Source of the DNA: Laccaria trichodermophora
Taxonomy: Eukaryota; Basidiomycota; Agaricomycetes; Agaricales; Hydnangiaceae
Assembly (NCBI GenBank): GCA_018417955.1
Contig: JACTVC010000028.1
Coordinates: 744,001-808,000, forward strand
DNA: 64,000 nucleotides
Direction of reading: 5' to 3'
Below, one piece after another: positions 1 to 10,802 of this stretch. How positions within the stretch are numbered: the first letter of the stretch is position 1; the number at the start of each line of letters is the position of its first letter. The notes beneath the pieces are model-generated. The model was not told the origin of the DNA. It searched no databases and saw nothing but the letters and a program-made list of their open reading frames with translations. The translations under genes and the position numbers were made by a program.

Positions 1-743
1 GGCAGGGCATAGGCGACTGGCATTGTCGCGTCTTGCGGATTCAAATTTATACTTGCAGGAAAAGGAAGCTGTTGTGTTTGAACCGCCTGTCCCAGATCCA
101 GAGAGGTATGCTGACTGGTTTTACAAGCTCACTGACTAACTCAGATTGTCATACAGTCCAGAACCATTGTTCAGTCCAGAGCTCGTCAAACAGTTTACGC
201 TCCACGTATCCTTCTACGCCGAGATGCTGTTTAGGTGGAAATTGTTCAATAAACGACTAGAGTTGTTAAAGGCCGTGAATCGTCGGAATCCACATCACGA
301 TAAGAGCGAGCCGCATAAAATAGGTACCATCAGAGCCTTTCGTTTCTCTGCAGACTTATAACAGGTGGCTTCTACAGGTCTTGTTCGTGTGTGCTCACGA
401 GTGGGTTGTGAAGTGCTTCTTCCTGATAAAGCGACTGCGTGTCAATACTGTGGCACCCCATGTCTTATGGCATGTTGTACAATTTGCAGGCTCCCAGTGA
501 AAGGTATGTTTTTGGCACCGTATGATCTTCGGGGCTGTTGACCTATTCATTCGATTACAAGGTCTCTCACGCAGCTGCGTCCGCTGCTACCACGTCACCC
601 ACATCTCGTGTTGGAATTCATTGGACGTGCCAATATGTCCTTCGGGGTGTGGATGTTTCTGTTCTGGCTACGACGGCCCCCAGACACGGCCCTCCACTCG
701 ACTTGGAATGACTCCTCCCCTAACATCGTTGGCTTTATCTTGA
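1..743 (+). CDS. WDR59/Mtc5 (SEA/GATOR2)-like protein, 3' part only
   Basis: The window opens inside a gene. Four exons read in phase: about 1-115, 145-323, 365-503 and 561-743, with introns gtatgc..tcag, gtacca..acag and gtatgt..caag. The last exons carry paired cysteines (CQYCG, CCTIC, CVRC), then HxxHxxCW and CPSGCGCFC. This is the zinc-binding RING-like tail found in WDR59/Sea3 (Mtc5) and its relatives. In known family members this protein is part of the GATOR2/SEA complex, which acts on TORC1 signalling at the vacuole or lysosome. The WD40 propeller and RWD domain would lie upstream, outside the window. Assignment rests on the Cys/His pattern and the CPTGCGC-type ending. The last 25 residues after the zinc motif look less conserved. 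Confidence 0.65.
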
Positions 744-746
744 CTA

Positions 747-1352
747 GCATGTTACCCGTGCTTCGCACGGAGTCAGACTCTGTCTGAATATAGGCAAATG
801 AATCTTTGACATTGTATAATCTAAATTTACAAAAAACATCCAGGTCATTCCTCTGGCACATATAATAATATATTGCCTGAGTTCGAGTCAGAGGATTGAT
901 CTGCTTCAATGTGTTGGCGCTTCAAGGAGCCTTGAGCTGGAGTCGGAGTGGCTGGTGTGGTTGGTGAAACTGGTGAAACAATGGTAGTTGTAATTGGTGT
1001 AGATGGTCTACTGGCATGTTTGTAGTTAATCAGGCTTTTTCCATGACATGGTGTCTTATAGGGACCTAAGGGAACATCAATGAGACTGGAAAATTGGGCA
1101 GGTAAATAGGGCACTGGTAAATAGCACTTACTATCCAATGTATTTGGAATAGCTGTAGAAGTACTTTGCTGCCCCAAGAATGCAATATGAGCCACGTCCC
1201 ACTGATGGCTCAGAAATTTGTAGAAATCCCTGGAAATTATTCCTGGAAAACATGACAGCAATGCCACATGCGCACCATGATGCAATTCGGCCATCTGAAC
1301 TGACTCGCTTTCAATAATCACTGTAGCACACCTACGGGTGCAATGCCCGCTA
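747..1352 (-). mobile_element. Helitron-like 3' end and remnant
   Basis: Read on the minus strand, the sequence ending at 747 is a perfect hairpin (CCGTGC-gaa-GCACGG), then about 10 nt, then CTAG, followed by T. A short GC-rich hairpin just before a CTRR end, inserted 5' of a T, is the 3'-end signature of Helitrons. A second similar motif (GGGCATTGCACCCGTAGG, minus strand) lies at about 1328-1350. The sequence between is AT-rich and CpG-poor compared with the flanking genes. I could not identify a 5' TC end or a Rep/helicase gene, so this would be a non-autonomous or truncated copy. It lies only 4 bp downstream of the stop codon of the preceding gene. Confidence 0.45.
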
Positions 1353-2131
1353 TGGCGATTACATGAAAATGAAATAAATTTTTTCAGAGTTCTTTTATTG
1401 GCTGCTCGTTGCCGAACCGCTTGCGCGGTTCGCTCCTCGCAGCCACTGCAAGTTGAAGCTTGAAGCTTTGAAGCTCGACGATGACGAAAGCGGAAACCAA
1501 GCAAGTGCAAAATGAGCACAAACAGGTGTAACGTTTCCCACGATGGAGCCCTTGATTCAGGCTAAGACCCACTACTTACGTAGCAGGCATTTTGAGTGGC
1601 CTAAACATTCTTAGCCGTTTGAAGATTGGACGTTGAAGCTTGTAGGTTGGAACCTTTGAGTATGAAGGGTGCAGTAAAACATGGGCTCTGTCAGGGTGCA
1701 ACAGAAGGCGGCGAGGCGGCAATCCATGATGAGCTGAGAGCCTGAGTGTGATTGCTGGGTGCTGATGAGTGATCAGCCAATCAGAACGCTCACTTAGCCC
1801 CCGTGAGAGTTTTCTTAAAGACCGATGTCGTTTATTATATTAGATATGGCGCAAAATAGGCATTGCTTGATGATATGCGTTCCCAATCACGTGTGTCCGA
1901 CGTTGACAAAATCAAAACTGGGCGTACTGCGGTCCCCCCACACGTCGACTGTCACTCGCGCACTGCTGCGGATAATTGGCGTTGTAGCACAAACTAGCAC
2001 AAGGTGTTGAATTCATGTTCTGTAGATCTCTATTCGAGTCATAGGGTTATATGTAATCTTCAATGTCACGATCATGACCCACAAGTCGGTGATAATGTAG
2101 ACTCTATCCGCCTCCTTCCACCACTACCACC
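1353..2131. other. intergenic, upstream of carboxypeptidase
   Basis: No gene recognised. It holds an inverted repeat at about 1412-1431 (gaaccgcttgcgcggttc) and short direct repeats of the type gaagctt near 1450-1640. The last few hundred bases should contain the promoter of the carboxypeptidase gene, but no clear TATA or CAAT element decides it. Confidence 0.4.
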
Positions 2132-4457
2132 ATGTTGGTCAGGGCTCTGCTTGCGTATGCGCTTGCCACCATTTTTGGGCTTGTTAAAGCAAGAAGTCAG
2201 GAGTATTTGGGAAGCCCCTTGAGCAGTGCTGGTGTGTAATGCGTTGCATAAACTGGGCGTAGTAGGTTGAAATTGATGGATCCCAGCGTCGCAAGCCTAC
2301 GATTACGGCTTGTTTAGACCACTCGAGGACCTTTCTGTCCTCTCTGAAACAGAATTCACGCGACTCGCACACCCAGCGTTTCCTCGACACAGCGTACGGA
2401 TCAAGAAATCGTCGTTTTGCGATGAGACCGTCAAGTAAAATTTCAACTACAAATATCGTGACCATGCTGCTGCTGACTATATTGCATGTAGAGCTTATAC
2501 TGGGTACATTGATATCGAAGCCCGACACCTCTTTTTCTACTTTTTCGAAAGCAGGAGCGATCCAGACAAGGATGACGTGATTTTTTGGACGAACGGAGGT
2601 CCGGGCTGTTCCTCTTCGCTGGGGTTGTTCATGGAGTTGGGTGAGTACCCCCAAGGGCCCGGGAAGCTTTCTTCCTTGCCAGAACATGGATCTTAGGCAA
2701 AATCCCAGTTGATCCCCATTCCGAACTTGCTCGTTGAAGGACTTCAGATGGAGTATCACTGTCGTTCAGTCTATTTGACCTCTTGTTAGAGCAAGTCAAG
2801 TCCAATGACTAGGAGCATTAGGAAACAAAATTCCTCTTGCGGATTTTGGGGATTTGGGGATCTTTTTGTGATCTTGGCCGCAAAGTCTTGATGGAACTTC
2901 CCGGGTCCTGCACCAGTTGTCGCACTCACAGTTTAACTGTTCTTGCAGGACCTTGCAGGGTTACCAATGCCGTCAATGGGACAACCTTCCATCCTGACTC
3001 ATGGAACTCTAATGCAAACGTCTTTTTCGTGGACCAGCCTATAGGAGTTGGATTTTCATATGCAGATCATGGGGAACATGTTGTACGCACTGCCATCGCG
3101 CTTCTTTTGCTTTGATTTATCTATCCCTTCAGTCGACAACGGAGGAAGCTGCCAAGGACATTGCCGCATTTGTTTCTATATTCTTCGAAAACTTCAGCAA
3201 GTTCAAGGGCAGGCCTTTCCATATGGCAGGAGAGTCCTACGGCGTGGGTGGCGTTAGTCGGCTGAAACTGTACAGACGCTAACTTTGGCAACACAGGGCC
3301 GATACATCCCCGTTTTCGCAGCAGAGATTTATGACCAGAACACGAAACTCGTCGAAGCCGGAATGACGCCCATCAACCTAGCCTCCATTATGATTGGTAT
3401 GCGCGTTCCATAGCTCGTTTTACGTTTCGCTCATCGAAAATCGTATAGGAAACGGCCTTACGGACTTCTATTCCATGACAGAGTCATATTTTGACCTGGC
3501 TTGTACACCTGCGTCAGTGCACCCAGTTCTCGATATTGCGTACGTAAAGTATCCGTAGTTCATGGCTGTGACTGAGTTCCTCTTATCTCAGTTCCTGTGT
3601 GCGAATGAAACAAGCGGTAATTCTTTTCAATCCGCGACTTGGGCGTGGCTCATGTGGACACAGCTTCCCAGGTGCATGAAAATGTTAAAGGAATCATGTG
3701 TGGATCTCTTCGATAGTATGAGCTGCAATGCTGGTGTGGCGTTCTGTGAGGCGGAAATCATATTGCCATTTTATCGCACAAGTCAGTTCTCCTCAGCAAT
3801 TGCTAGTAATTTCAAAACTGACGTCATACAGAGAAGAATCCCTACGATATCAGCCGGGACTGTGAAGGAGAATTGAGCGATACGCTGTGTTACCCTTTGA
3901 CCAAGTGTGTTCCCTCGCTTCTTATTGGTCTATGAAACTCATTTTTGGCGCGCAGGCAAATTTCAACATACCTCGACTTCCCAAAGGTACGCTCCTTGCT
4001 AGGAGTGGACCGCTCTCTCGCCCATACCAACTTCTCCTCCTGCTCCTCATCTGTCGGTTCCGCCTTTGGGCTTGCTATGGACGAGTTTCGGCCAACATAC
4101 CACTACGTCAGCGCACTCCTCGAACGCGGAGTCAAGGCCTTGATCTACGTGGGAGTGAACGACTGGATCTGCAATCACGTTGGAAATGAACGTTGGACGC
4201 TGGCGTTGGAGTGGAGTGGGAAAGAGGCTTTTGGGGTGGCGAAGAAGAGGGAGTGGGTCGTCGATGGAAAGAGGGCGGGGATGATGAGGAGTGCAAAGGG
4301 GCTGACATTCGCCACCATTGATGGCGCAGGACATATGGTTTGTTTTGCTTGACGCAGACATTTCGATCTTGATTCATATTGCTTGCAGGTTCCTTACGAT
4401 AAACCACAAGAATCATTGGAAATGGTCAACCGTTGGTTAAGTGGAAAGGATCTCTAA
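2132..4457 (+). CDS. serine carboxypeptidase, S10 family (carboxypeptidase Y type)
   Basis: Vacuolar or secreted serine protease that removes C-terminal residues from peptides. The start at 2132 gives a hydrophobic signal peptide ([20 protein letters not shown]). The prosegment follows, then the mature start with TGYIDI and [13 protein letters not shown]. Family motifs appear in order: [10 protein letters not shown] (oxyanion hole), [12 protein letters not shown], the nucleophile in GESYG, the catalytic Asp in VGVNDWICN, and the catalytic His in GAGHMVPYD. All three catalytic residues are present. The gene has many short introns and one unusually long one (about 2641-2949), which splits the codon after FMELG. 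The reading frame ends [13 protein letters not shown] at 4457. Length, roughly 480 residues, fits CPY. The 3' end faces a pseudogene on the other strand about 150 bp away. No inactivating change was seen in the exons I traced. Confidence 0.9.
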
Positions 4458-4605
4458 ACACCTATTGGAATAAATGATATCTGGAAATTATTCCTCAAAT
4501 GCTAATGTCACTCCTGGATTTTTGACTTCGAGCCTACTAAGAAAAGTTGCACTAGGGAATCTCGAAAATGTCAACCCATCAAAGTTCAAAAACCTGTGAA
4601 ATAAT

Positions 4606-5012
4606 CATACCAATGCCAGGTTGACCTGTGATTATCACTCCTGTTTGAGGGAACCTCAGGGCCCGCTTCCAAACCAACTTCTCAGCCTCCACGTAACATT
4701 TGCGAACCATGAGACTATTGTCTTGAGATATCGGCAGAGCAAGTTCATCAAGAAACGACCCAGAGAGGTCCTCCAGATCAAGGCCCTTCGAATTGCGCCA
4801 CTTGTCCGCAAACTCTTGCCAACATTCGCCTTTTTTGAAACTTTCCCACTTTTGACGTCCACGATCATGCCATGTCCAGTTGGCGGGGTCTTCATGAACG
4901 TGGTCATGACATCACTGACTCTACTGGAAAAAACAATGAAAGAGCTTACCAGCATTATCAAGAGCAAGACGGCTGAATTCGGGGTTGGCAGTGAGAAAAG
5001 TGCTAGCAGCCT
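4606..5012 (-). pseudogene. P-loop NTPase fragment, truncated at Walker A
   Basis: On the minus strand an open frame from about 4955 to 4612 reads HEDPANWHDRGRQKWESF and later SLMVRKCYVEAEKLVW, then GVIITGQPGIG. A preceding exon (about 5005-4975, TANPEFSRLALDNA) is joined by a 26-nt gap with GT..AG-like ends that is too short for a normal intron. The arrangement (an NW-DRG-W motif about 80 residues before VVITGQPGTGKT) is that of a P-loop protein family greatly expanded in mushroom genomes. Here the frame meets a splice-donor-like sequence right after GQPGIG, and no exon beginning with GKT/GKS follows. The rest of the NTPase is missing because the carboxypeptidase 3' end lies there. It is a gene fragment rather than a working gene. 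Family assignment is from memory of the motif layout. Confidence 0.5.
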
Positions 5013-6498
5013 GTGAACCTGATGCCTAGTGCGGAACGGAAGAAGCTGGTCTGTGCGGATACGTGGGTCGAATGTGATGTCCGAACTATGTACCTATACT
5101 TATCTTGGCTTTTCTATCAGGGCAACGGGAAATGACAAAATTAAACGTCGATTCTGACGCAACCACCCCATCAGCTAGTCCGAGACTGGTTGGAAGGACA
5201 TCTGGACACCTACACGATCACTACGCCAGCCATGACGCCGGCAAACTGCAACCACAAAACCTTCGCATTTAGGACTTGAATTGTATTGAAGAGTCGGTAC
5301 TTTGTCTATGCCTGTGTCGGCCTTACAACCGCTGACACTCTAATTGACAGGAAGGTCATGATCACATCCAGCCTTTTCCGCTTAAATTTACAAGGTCATT
5401 GTAGATGGTAGTAGTCTTTCTATCTCTTTGGTAACTCACGTGATTCCTGAATCCTATTCTAGAATGCAGGCAAAGGACGACGCGATTGGATACAGCTTTC
5501 AGTCTTTCGACATACATCACCACTTCGACTCCTCAAAACCCAGGAATAGCAGTCTCCAACTCTGTCGGGATTGACGTCCGTTTGGGTTTGCATCGCAGGG
5601 ATCTTCCACTAAGAGACAGGTGCTTCGAACGTGTGGAAGTTGGCTTATGAAGCAAGCGTCATTTGCTGCTCACCGTCGCTCTTCAACAATGCAAACGCTC
5701 TTTGGCCATAAATAGACTGAAAAGCATGCTTGAAACGGGCTAGTTCAAAGTCGATAACTTATACTAATAAAGTCTCGTCGAGGACTTGCTGGCCAAGTGG
5801 CAGCAACCCCATCGTAGGAAAGGCAAGTATACATTCACTTCTTGGGGTTGTGCGGCACAGTTCTGATATCTCTCCTTGGCTTGCTTCCTTGCTGTTGGAC
5901 GGTAGAACGACTCGCTAGCCGTGACGGCAATGAAGCAAAGGACGAATATATTTTGGTAAGGACAACATGGGTTGTGTCATTCAATGCGGATGCTCATTGC
6001 TCACAGGCTTTGATGTAGCGCTATGGTGGGGAGCATCTAAGATTGAAAGTACAGCTTCAGGCAACGCGTGAATGCGGAAACGTACAGGGACATTGTGATT
6101 CATGGACAAATGAGTAGATGGTGTGAGGAGGGAAGACGGGGGAGAACAGCGAAAGGATGGCTGTGGCAATTCTTGGCTGAGACGGGGACTTCATTAGCAA
6201 AACGGGATGGCATATCATGATAGAATTGTAATTGATAATCGTACCAAGTAGGATTTAGTCTCATATTGCTCATGTTACAGCCACTTCTTCAGTTACCGTA
6301 GTCCCAGTCCTCTACGTGGTCAATGAAGCCTGGGGGTTGCGCAGAGAAGGCCGCTGCCGAGGGGTCTTGTCTGTGCTAAAAGGCGAACTCATGCCACTAC
6401 TGGAGCTTGAATGGCGACTCGAAGGGGCATTCACCTGAACTGTAACAAAACTTCAGGGAAAGTTAACCTGGAGTTTGTACTCACCCTTTCCCTTGCCG
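5013..6498. other. gene-free stretch
   Basis: I see no convincing coding frame on either strand. Only ORFs shorter than about 70 codons occur, with no family motif. Base composition resembles the neighbouring single-copy DNA, with CpG present. The upstream part of the truncated P-loop gene should lie at its left end, but stop codons interrupt all frames there. Confidence 0.4.
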
Positions 6499-6506
6499 TT
6501 TAGTTG

Positions 6507-8065
6507 CAGTACTTTACCCTCCTCCATGAGTTCCGGCGGATTCCGGTGGAATCCCACGGAATGTTGGAATTCCACTGGGAATCCGCAGGAATGGTAGGAA
6601 TGTACAATTCCTGTGGATTCCCATGGATTCCCAGTGGAATTCCAGGGAAATTCCATGGAACTTCCAGAATGATTCCTATGGATTCCCAGTGGAATTTGAA
6701 TGGAAATTCCAGTCAAATTCCCCTTATCCTGATGACTTCCTACTCATATTTCCTTATAAAATTCACATGTAGAAGTCACACAAATTGAGTTGTTATGTAT
6801 TTGAAATATATTATTACACACACTACACAGTTTATCTTAAAGGGAGGGGGGAGGGGAGGGACAAGGTGGAGTGTATTCATATTTGGGAGGGACAAGGAAG
6901 AGGGAAGAACAAGGCAGGGGAGGGAGGAAGAGGGAAGGACAAGAAAGAGGGAAGGAAGGGGGAGGGACAAGAAAGAGGGAAGGAAGGGGGAGGGACAAGA
7001 AAGAGGAAGGAAGGGGGAGGGACAAGAAAGAGGAAGGAAGGGGGAGGGACAAGAAAGGGGGAAAGGGGGAGGGACAAGAAAGGGGGAAAGGGGGGAGGAG
7101 GGAGGGAGGGAATGGTGGAAGGGAGAGGGGTGTAGCTGGAAACTCACCTATCGTCGTCTCGTGTCGGCGTCGCATCGTCGTGTCCCATTTCGTTGTCACC
7201 TCGTCGCGTGTTCGCGTTTTCATCGCGTGTTCGCGTTTTCATCGCGTGTTCGCGTTTTCGTCGCGTGCCGGTGTTTTCGTCGCGTGCCGGTGTTTTTGCG
7301 TGTGGGTGCTGCCTGTTGTCCGTTGGGCGCCGGGTGATATTCGTGGGCGCTGGGGTGTGTGTGTGTTCGTGGGCGGCGTGTGACGTGGCACTGTGGGCGT
7401 CGGCGTTGTCGTTGTCGTGGGCACTGGGGCGTCGTCGTGGGCGGCGTTGGCGTGGACGTGTTGGCGTGGAGCCGTTGTGTGGGCGGTACGTGTTTTTCGG
7501 TGGGCGGCGCGTGTTTTTTGGTGGGCGGTGCATGTTTTTTGGTGGGCGCTCGTGTTTTTCAGTGGCGGTGGGGCGTTTTCGTGGGTGGGGTATGGTTTTC
7601 GTGGGTGCCGGGGCGTTTTCGTGGGCACTTGGTGGTCGTCGTTTGGTGACGTGGCGTGGCCGTGTTGTTGTTGAAGGGCGACGGTGGTGGCGTGGCGTTG
7701 GCGGCGGTGACGAGCATGTGGTGGTGGTGGTGGTGGTGGTGGAAGAAAAGAGTGGCCGTGTTTGGTGAGCATGTTTGCCAAACAAATGATGTTTGTTATC
7801 CATCGAAAATAAACAAGGAATAATACATAACAATGGAATTCCTTGGATTCCATCTGGAATCATTCCCGGAGCCTCCCGGAATCCGACCATTTCCATTGGA
7901 ATTCCTTGGAAAAAAGTGGGAATTTCCATGGAATTGGAAACCAAAATGGCTGATGCTCCAGCCAATTGCTTTCCATAGAAATTCCATGGAATTCCTTGGA
8001 ATTCCGACTTTCCAGTGGGAATCCGGCGGAATCCGCAGGAACTCATGGAGGAGAGTAAAGACCTC
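6507..8065. mobile_element. hAT-like non-autonomous element, family A copy 1
   Basis: A 1559-bp element with terminal inverted repeats CAGTACTTTACCCTCCTCC (left) and GAGGTCTTTACTCTCCTCC (right, read inwards). It is flanked by a perfect 8-bp duplication TTTAGTTG at 6499-6506 and 8066-8073. An 8-bp duplication and a CAG-type end fit the hAT superfamily. Inside each end lie about 150-200 bp packed with palindromic GGAATTCC/GGAATCC motifs, a plausible array of transposase binding sites. The core is a G/A-rich tract (about 6840-7130) followed by a G/T-rich minisatellite rich in gtgggcg (about 7170-7780). It encodes no transposase. Long minus-strand frames exist only because of the biased repeats. 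CpG is abundant and the duplication is exact, so the insertion looks young. Confidence 0.85.
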
Positions 8066-8337
8066 TTTAGTTGATGTACAGATCTGGCAACAAACTTGCG
8101 CGCTTTGACGATCGTCGTGGGCAGATTGAAAAGCTCAGTTGGGGAGCCAATGACGTGTGTATATATTGGATATTGAGTGAAGGGAATAAAGTTGTGCGAC
8201 GGAGGAACGAAAAGCTGGGAGAAGTTCGGAGTCAGTGACGTCACTCGAGTGGCTGACCCAGCATAACCAAACAATACACTGCCCACCGCGCTTATCTTGA
8301 TTCTTCACCACTTCCACCATCTCAGGCCCAGCGACAA

Positions 8338-9643
8338 ATGTCTCTTTCCAATGTTGAATCCCAGGCCGCAGAGGATATAGAAAGACAACAGAGACGAGCA
8401 GACAGAGTTCGAAACCTCACCAAGCGCTTTCGCGTCCTCATCATTGGCCGTGCCAATGCGGGGAAGACAACCATCCTCCAGCGAGTTTGCAATACAACAG
8501 AACAGCCGAAAATTTTCAATCGGCAGGGTCATGAGGTATTCCATGTCCTATTCATTATCATCTATCATTATTTGATGTGAAGAAGATTGACTCATCCAAG
8601 CTTGATCCAACTGCACAGGTAATGTGGATCTACATTCTCTACTACATTTTACTGAAAGTGTGGCAGAGAGGGGAGCATGATATCGAGAATGAAATGATAT
8701 TTGAGAGCAATACAGCATTTGTCTTCCATGACTCACGTGGCTTTGAAGCAGGCAGAACATCTGAGCTGGATAAAGTTAAGGAGTTTCTGCAAAAACGTTC
8801 AACCAATGATGAGCTCAAGGATCATGTGCATGTGATTTGGTGAGTGACTGAGTTGTGACATTAAAGTGCATCTGAGTACATCTTGTGTAGGTACTGCATC
8901 CCAATCAATGATGAAGCCAGGCCAATTACAAGGGCAGAGTTAAATTTTTTCAATGAGTGTGGGACTGGTAGAGGTGTGTAAATTATTGATAATCTGTGAA
9001 ACTTCACCTTTCCTTTTGTGCACAGTTCCTGTTATTGTTCTGTTTACAAAAGCAGATATACTTGATGCCCAAACTATTAAATGCCTAGTTGATGCTGGAA
9101 TGGATGTTGAAGATGCTGCAAATAAAGCTCCAGAAGAGTCAGTTGCCAGGTTTGAAGAGAAATTTGGCCAGCAACTCTTCAAAAGAAAGTATCCTCCCAA
9201 GGATCATGTGTATTTTCGAGGTATAACAAACTCATTTACTCATTGACAATAGATTAATTGCATTTGACAGATATGCAAAATCCCACAAGTGACTGCAGTG
9301 AACTGCTGAGGAAGACAGCAGCCACCTTTTCAGATGACACACTCTTACAGCTGTTTCTTATGGTGCAGCAAAATAATGTGGCTCTGTCAATTGAATATGC
9401 AATTAAAAGGTAGTTGCTTCATTTTGAATTATATGCTGGTAACTTGCTGATTATCTAGAATAACAGAGTTGTCTTTCCAGGTTGGAAGTTATTCAAAGAA
9501 AAGAGAGAGTGGAGGAAGATGGTTGAGAAGATACTGAAGTATTTTCCACACATGGTATGTGGACCCTACTTGACTATACAGTGGTAGAACAAAATAATAT
9601 ATATGAACAGGCGGTAAGCCAACATCCAGTGGGTCTCAACTAG
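8338..9643 (+). CDS. fungal G-domain (P-loop GTPase-like) protein
   Basis: The start at 8338 begins MSLSNVESQAAEDIER. Walker A is in VLIIGRANAGKTTILQRVC (first exon). A later exon has FVFHDSRGFEAGRTSELDK, which holds the DxxG switch motif, and another has VPVIVLFTKADI, the T/NKxD base-specificity motif. This order (GRANAGKTT, HDSRGFEAG, VLFTKAD) is that of the fungal G-domain protein family common in Agaricomycetes. Role in the cell is unknown. Exons are about 8338-8535, 8586-8618, 8659-8841, 8892-8975, 9028-9220, 9271-9411, 9467-9554, and a short end. The frame for the exon ending KMVEKILKYFPHM uses the acceptor at about 9466. It then enters a tandem array of intron-like repeats, so the true 3' end is uncertain. 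The first exon is CpG-rich and the rest strikingly CpG-poor. Confidence 0.6.
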
Positions 9644-10176
9644 ATGCTAATGGGATCATTCTCTGGGTTTTGAACAGAATGTAAGTCAGGATCTGGCTGG
9701 CCCTTCCTGCTTGTTGCTGACAAGAGCATGCTCTGGGTTTTGAACAGAATGTAAGTCAGGATCTGGCTAACCCTTCCTGCTTGTTGCTGACAAGAGCATG
9801 CTCTGGATTTTGAACAGGTTGTAAGTCAGGACCTGGCTGGCCCTTCCTGCTTGTTGCTGACAAGAGCATGCCCTGGGTTTTGAACAGGTTGTAAGTCAGG
9901 ACCTGGCTGGCCCTTCCTGCTTGTTGCTGACAAGAGCATGCTCTGGGTTTTGAACAGGTTGTAAGTCAGGAACTGGCTGGCCCTTCCTGCTTGTTGCTGA
10001 CAAGAGCATGCTCTGGATTTTGAACAGAATGTAAGTCAGGAACTGTTTGGCTCTTCCTGCTTGTTGCTGACAAGAGCATGCTCTGGGTTTTGAACAGAAT
10101 GTAAGTCAGGAACTGGCTGGCCCTTCCTGCTTGTTGCTGACAAGAGCATGGCCTATATTTCAAATAGAGAGTAAGT
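9614..10176 (+). repeat. tandem array of 70-bp intron-like units
   Basis: Seven consecutive 70-bp units start with gtaagtcagg at 9681, 9751, 9821, 9891, 9961, 10031 and 10101. A diverged 64-nt relative precedes them (9614-9677) and another gtaagt starts at 10171. Each unit has a perfect 5' splice signal (GTAAGT), a branch-point-like GCTGAC, and a 3' end TTTTGAACAG about 25 nt later. Between one AG and the next GTAAGT there are always exactly 3 nt: aat, aat, gtt, gtt, gtt, aat, aat, then aga. So every unit is a 67-nt canonical intron plus a one-codon exon. The array lies in the G-domain gene, directly after an exon that reads in frame. Confidence 0.9.
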
Positions 10177-10352
10177 CTCACCCTTCTTCTCTTTTCATTT
10201 TGCTAAGAATCATGAGATTGTGAGTTCAGCTGTAGAATTTTAGAAAAATATTCATGAAAACTCTACTTCTTTAAATAGCATGTGAGTATTATATTTTTTC
10301 TTCCCATCTTTTTTTCAAAACTAGTATTGACTGAACCAAATACTATTTTTAG

Positions 10353-10802
10353 GTGAAGAATGTCCTCAATCATATTGACTGGTCCTTGGTAAACCTTCAC
10401 CACATAAATGCTATTCAATATTCTGACCACAACATAATTCTATGTAGATTCACAATACCAAATCCCCCAACGACACTGCCTTTCTATGTATTGGTGTGTC
10501 TACTCTCATTTATGACCACTCTATCATAGGTACTATTTTACTGCTCAGTGACAGCTATCATTGCAGAGCACTCTTTCTTTCTGTGGAAACAGAATCCTTC
10601 ACCATCACCTGCCCCATACACATTAGCCATTCAAAAGTTCAACTTGTCTGCTGATGTGGCAAAAATTAAAACTGCCATCAAGGAGGCCTCTCAGCTTAAA
10701 ACTGAGGACCAAAAGAAACAGGCCCTTGTAAAGATTGCTATGGACAATCGTCTTTGTGAGTATCAATATTCCAAGTCTTCCAAGGTCTTCTCATTTATTT
10801 GA
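10353..10802 (+). CDS. possible 3' exons of the G-domain gene, or a separate fragment
   Basis: After the array, a frame opens with VKNVLNHIDWSL (from about 10353). A second frame, 10548-10802, reads TAIIAEHSFFLW and then a charged helical stretch (AKIKTAIKEASQLKTEDQKK). Proteins of the G-domain family often end with a hydrophobic segment followed by helices, so these may be the C-terminal exons of the same gene. I cannot join them to the upstream exons without crossing the array. The nucleotide composition (CpG-poor) matches the later exons of that gene. The alternative is an unrelated degenerate ORF. The Harbinger element begins 124 bp downstream. Confidence 0.3.

Noticed and set aside
845..1519. 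224-codon minus-strand ORF
   Set aside because: It spans the Helitron-like remnant and two hairpins, has no recognisable domain, and crosses a change in base composition, so I do not call it a gene.
7144..8286. 380-codon minus-strand ORF rich in Thr, Arg, His and Asp, and several 100-200-codon frames on both strands
   Set aside because: They are translations of the purine-rich and G/T-rich minisatellites inside hAT-like element A. They overlap each other in several frames and show no protein motif.
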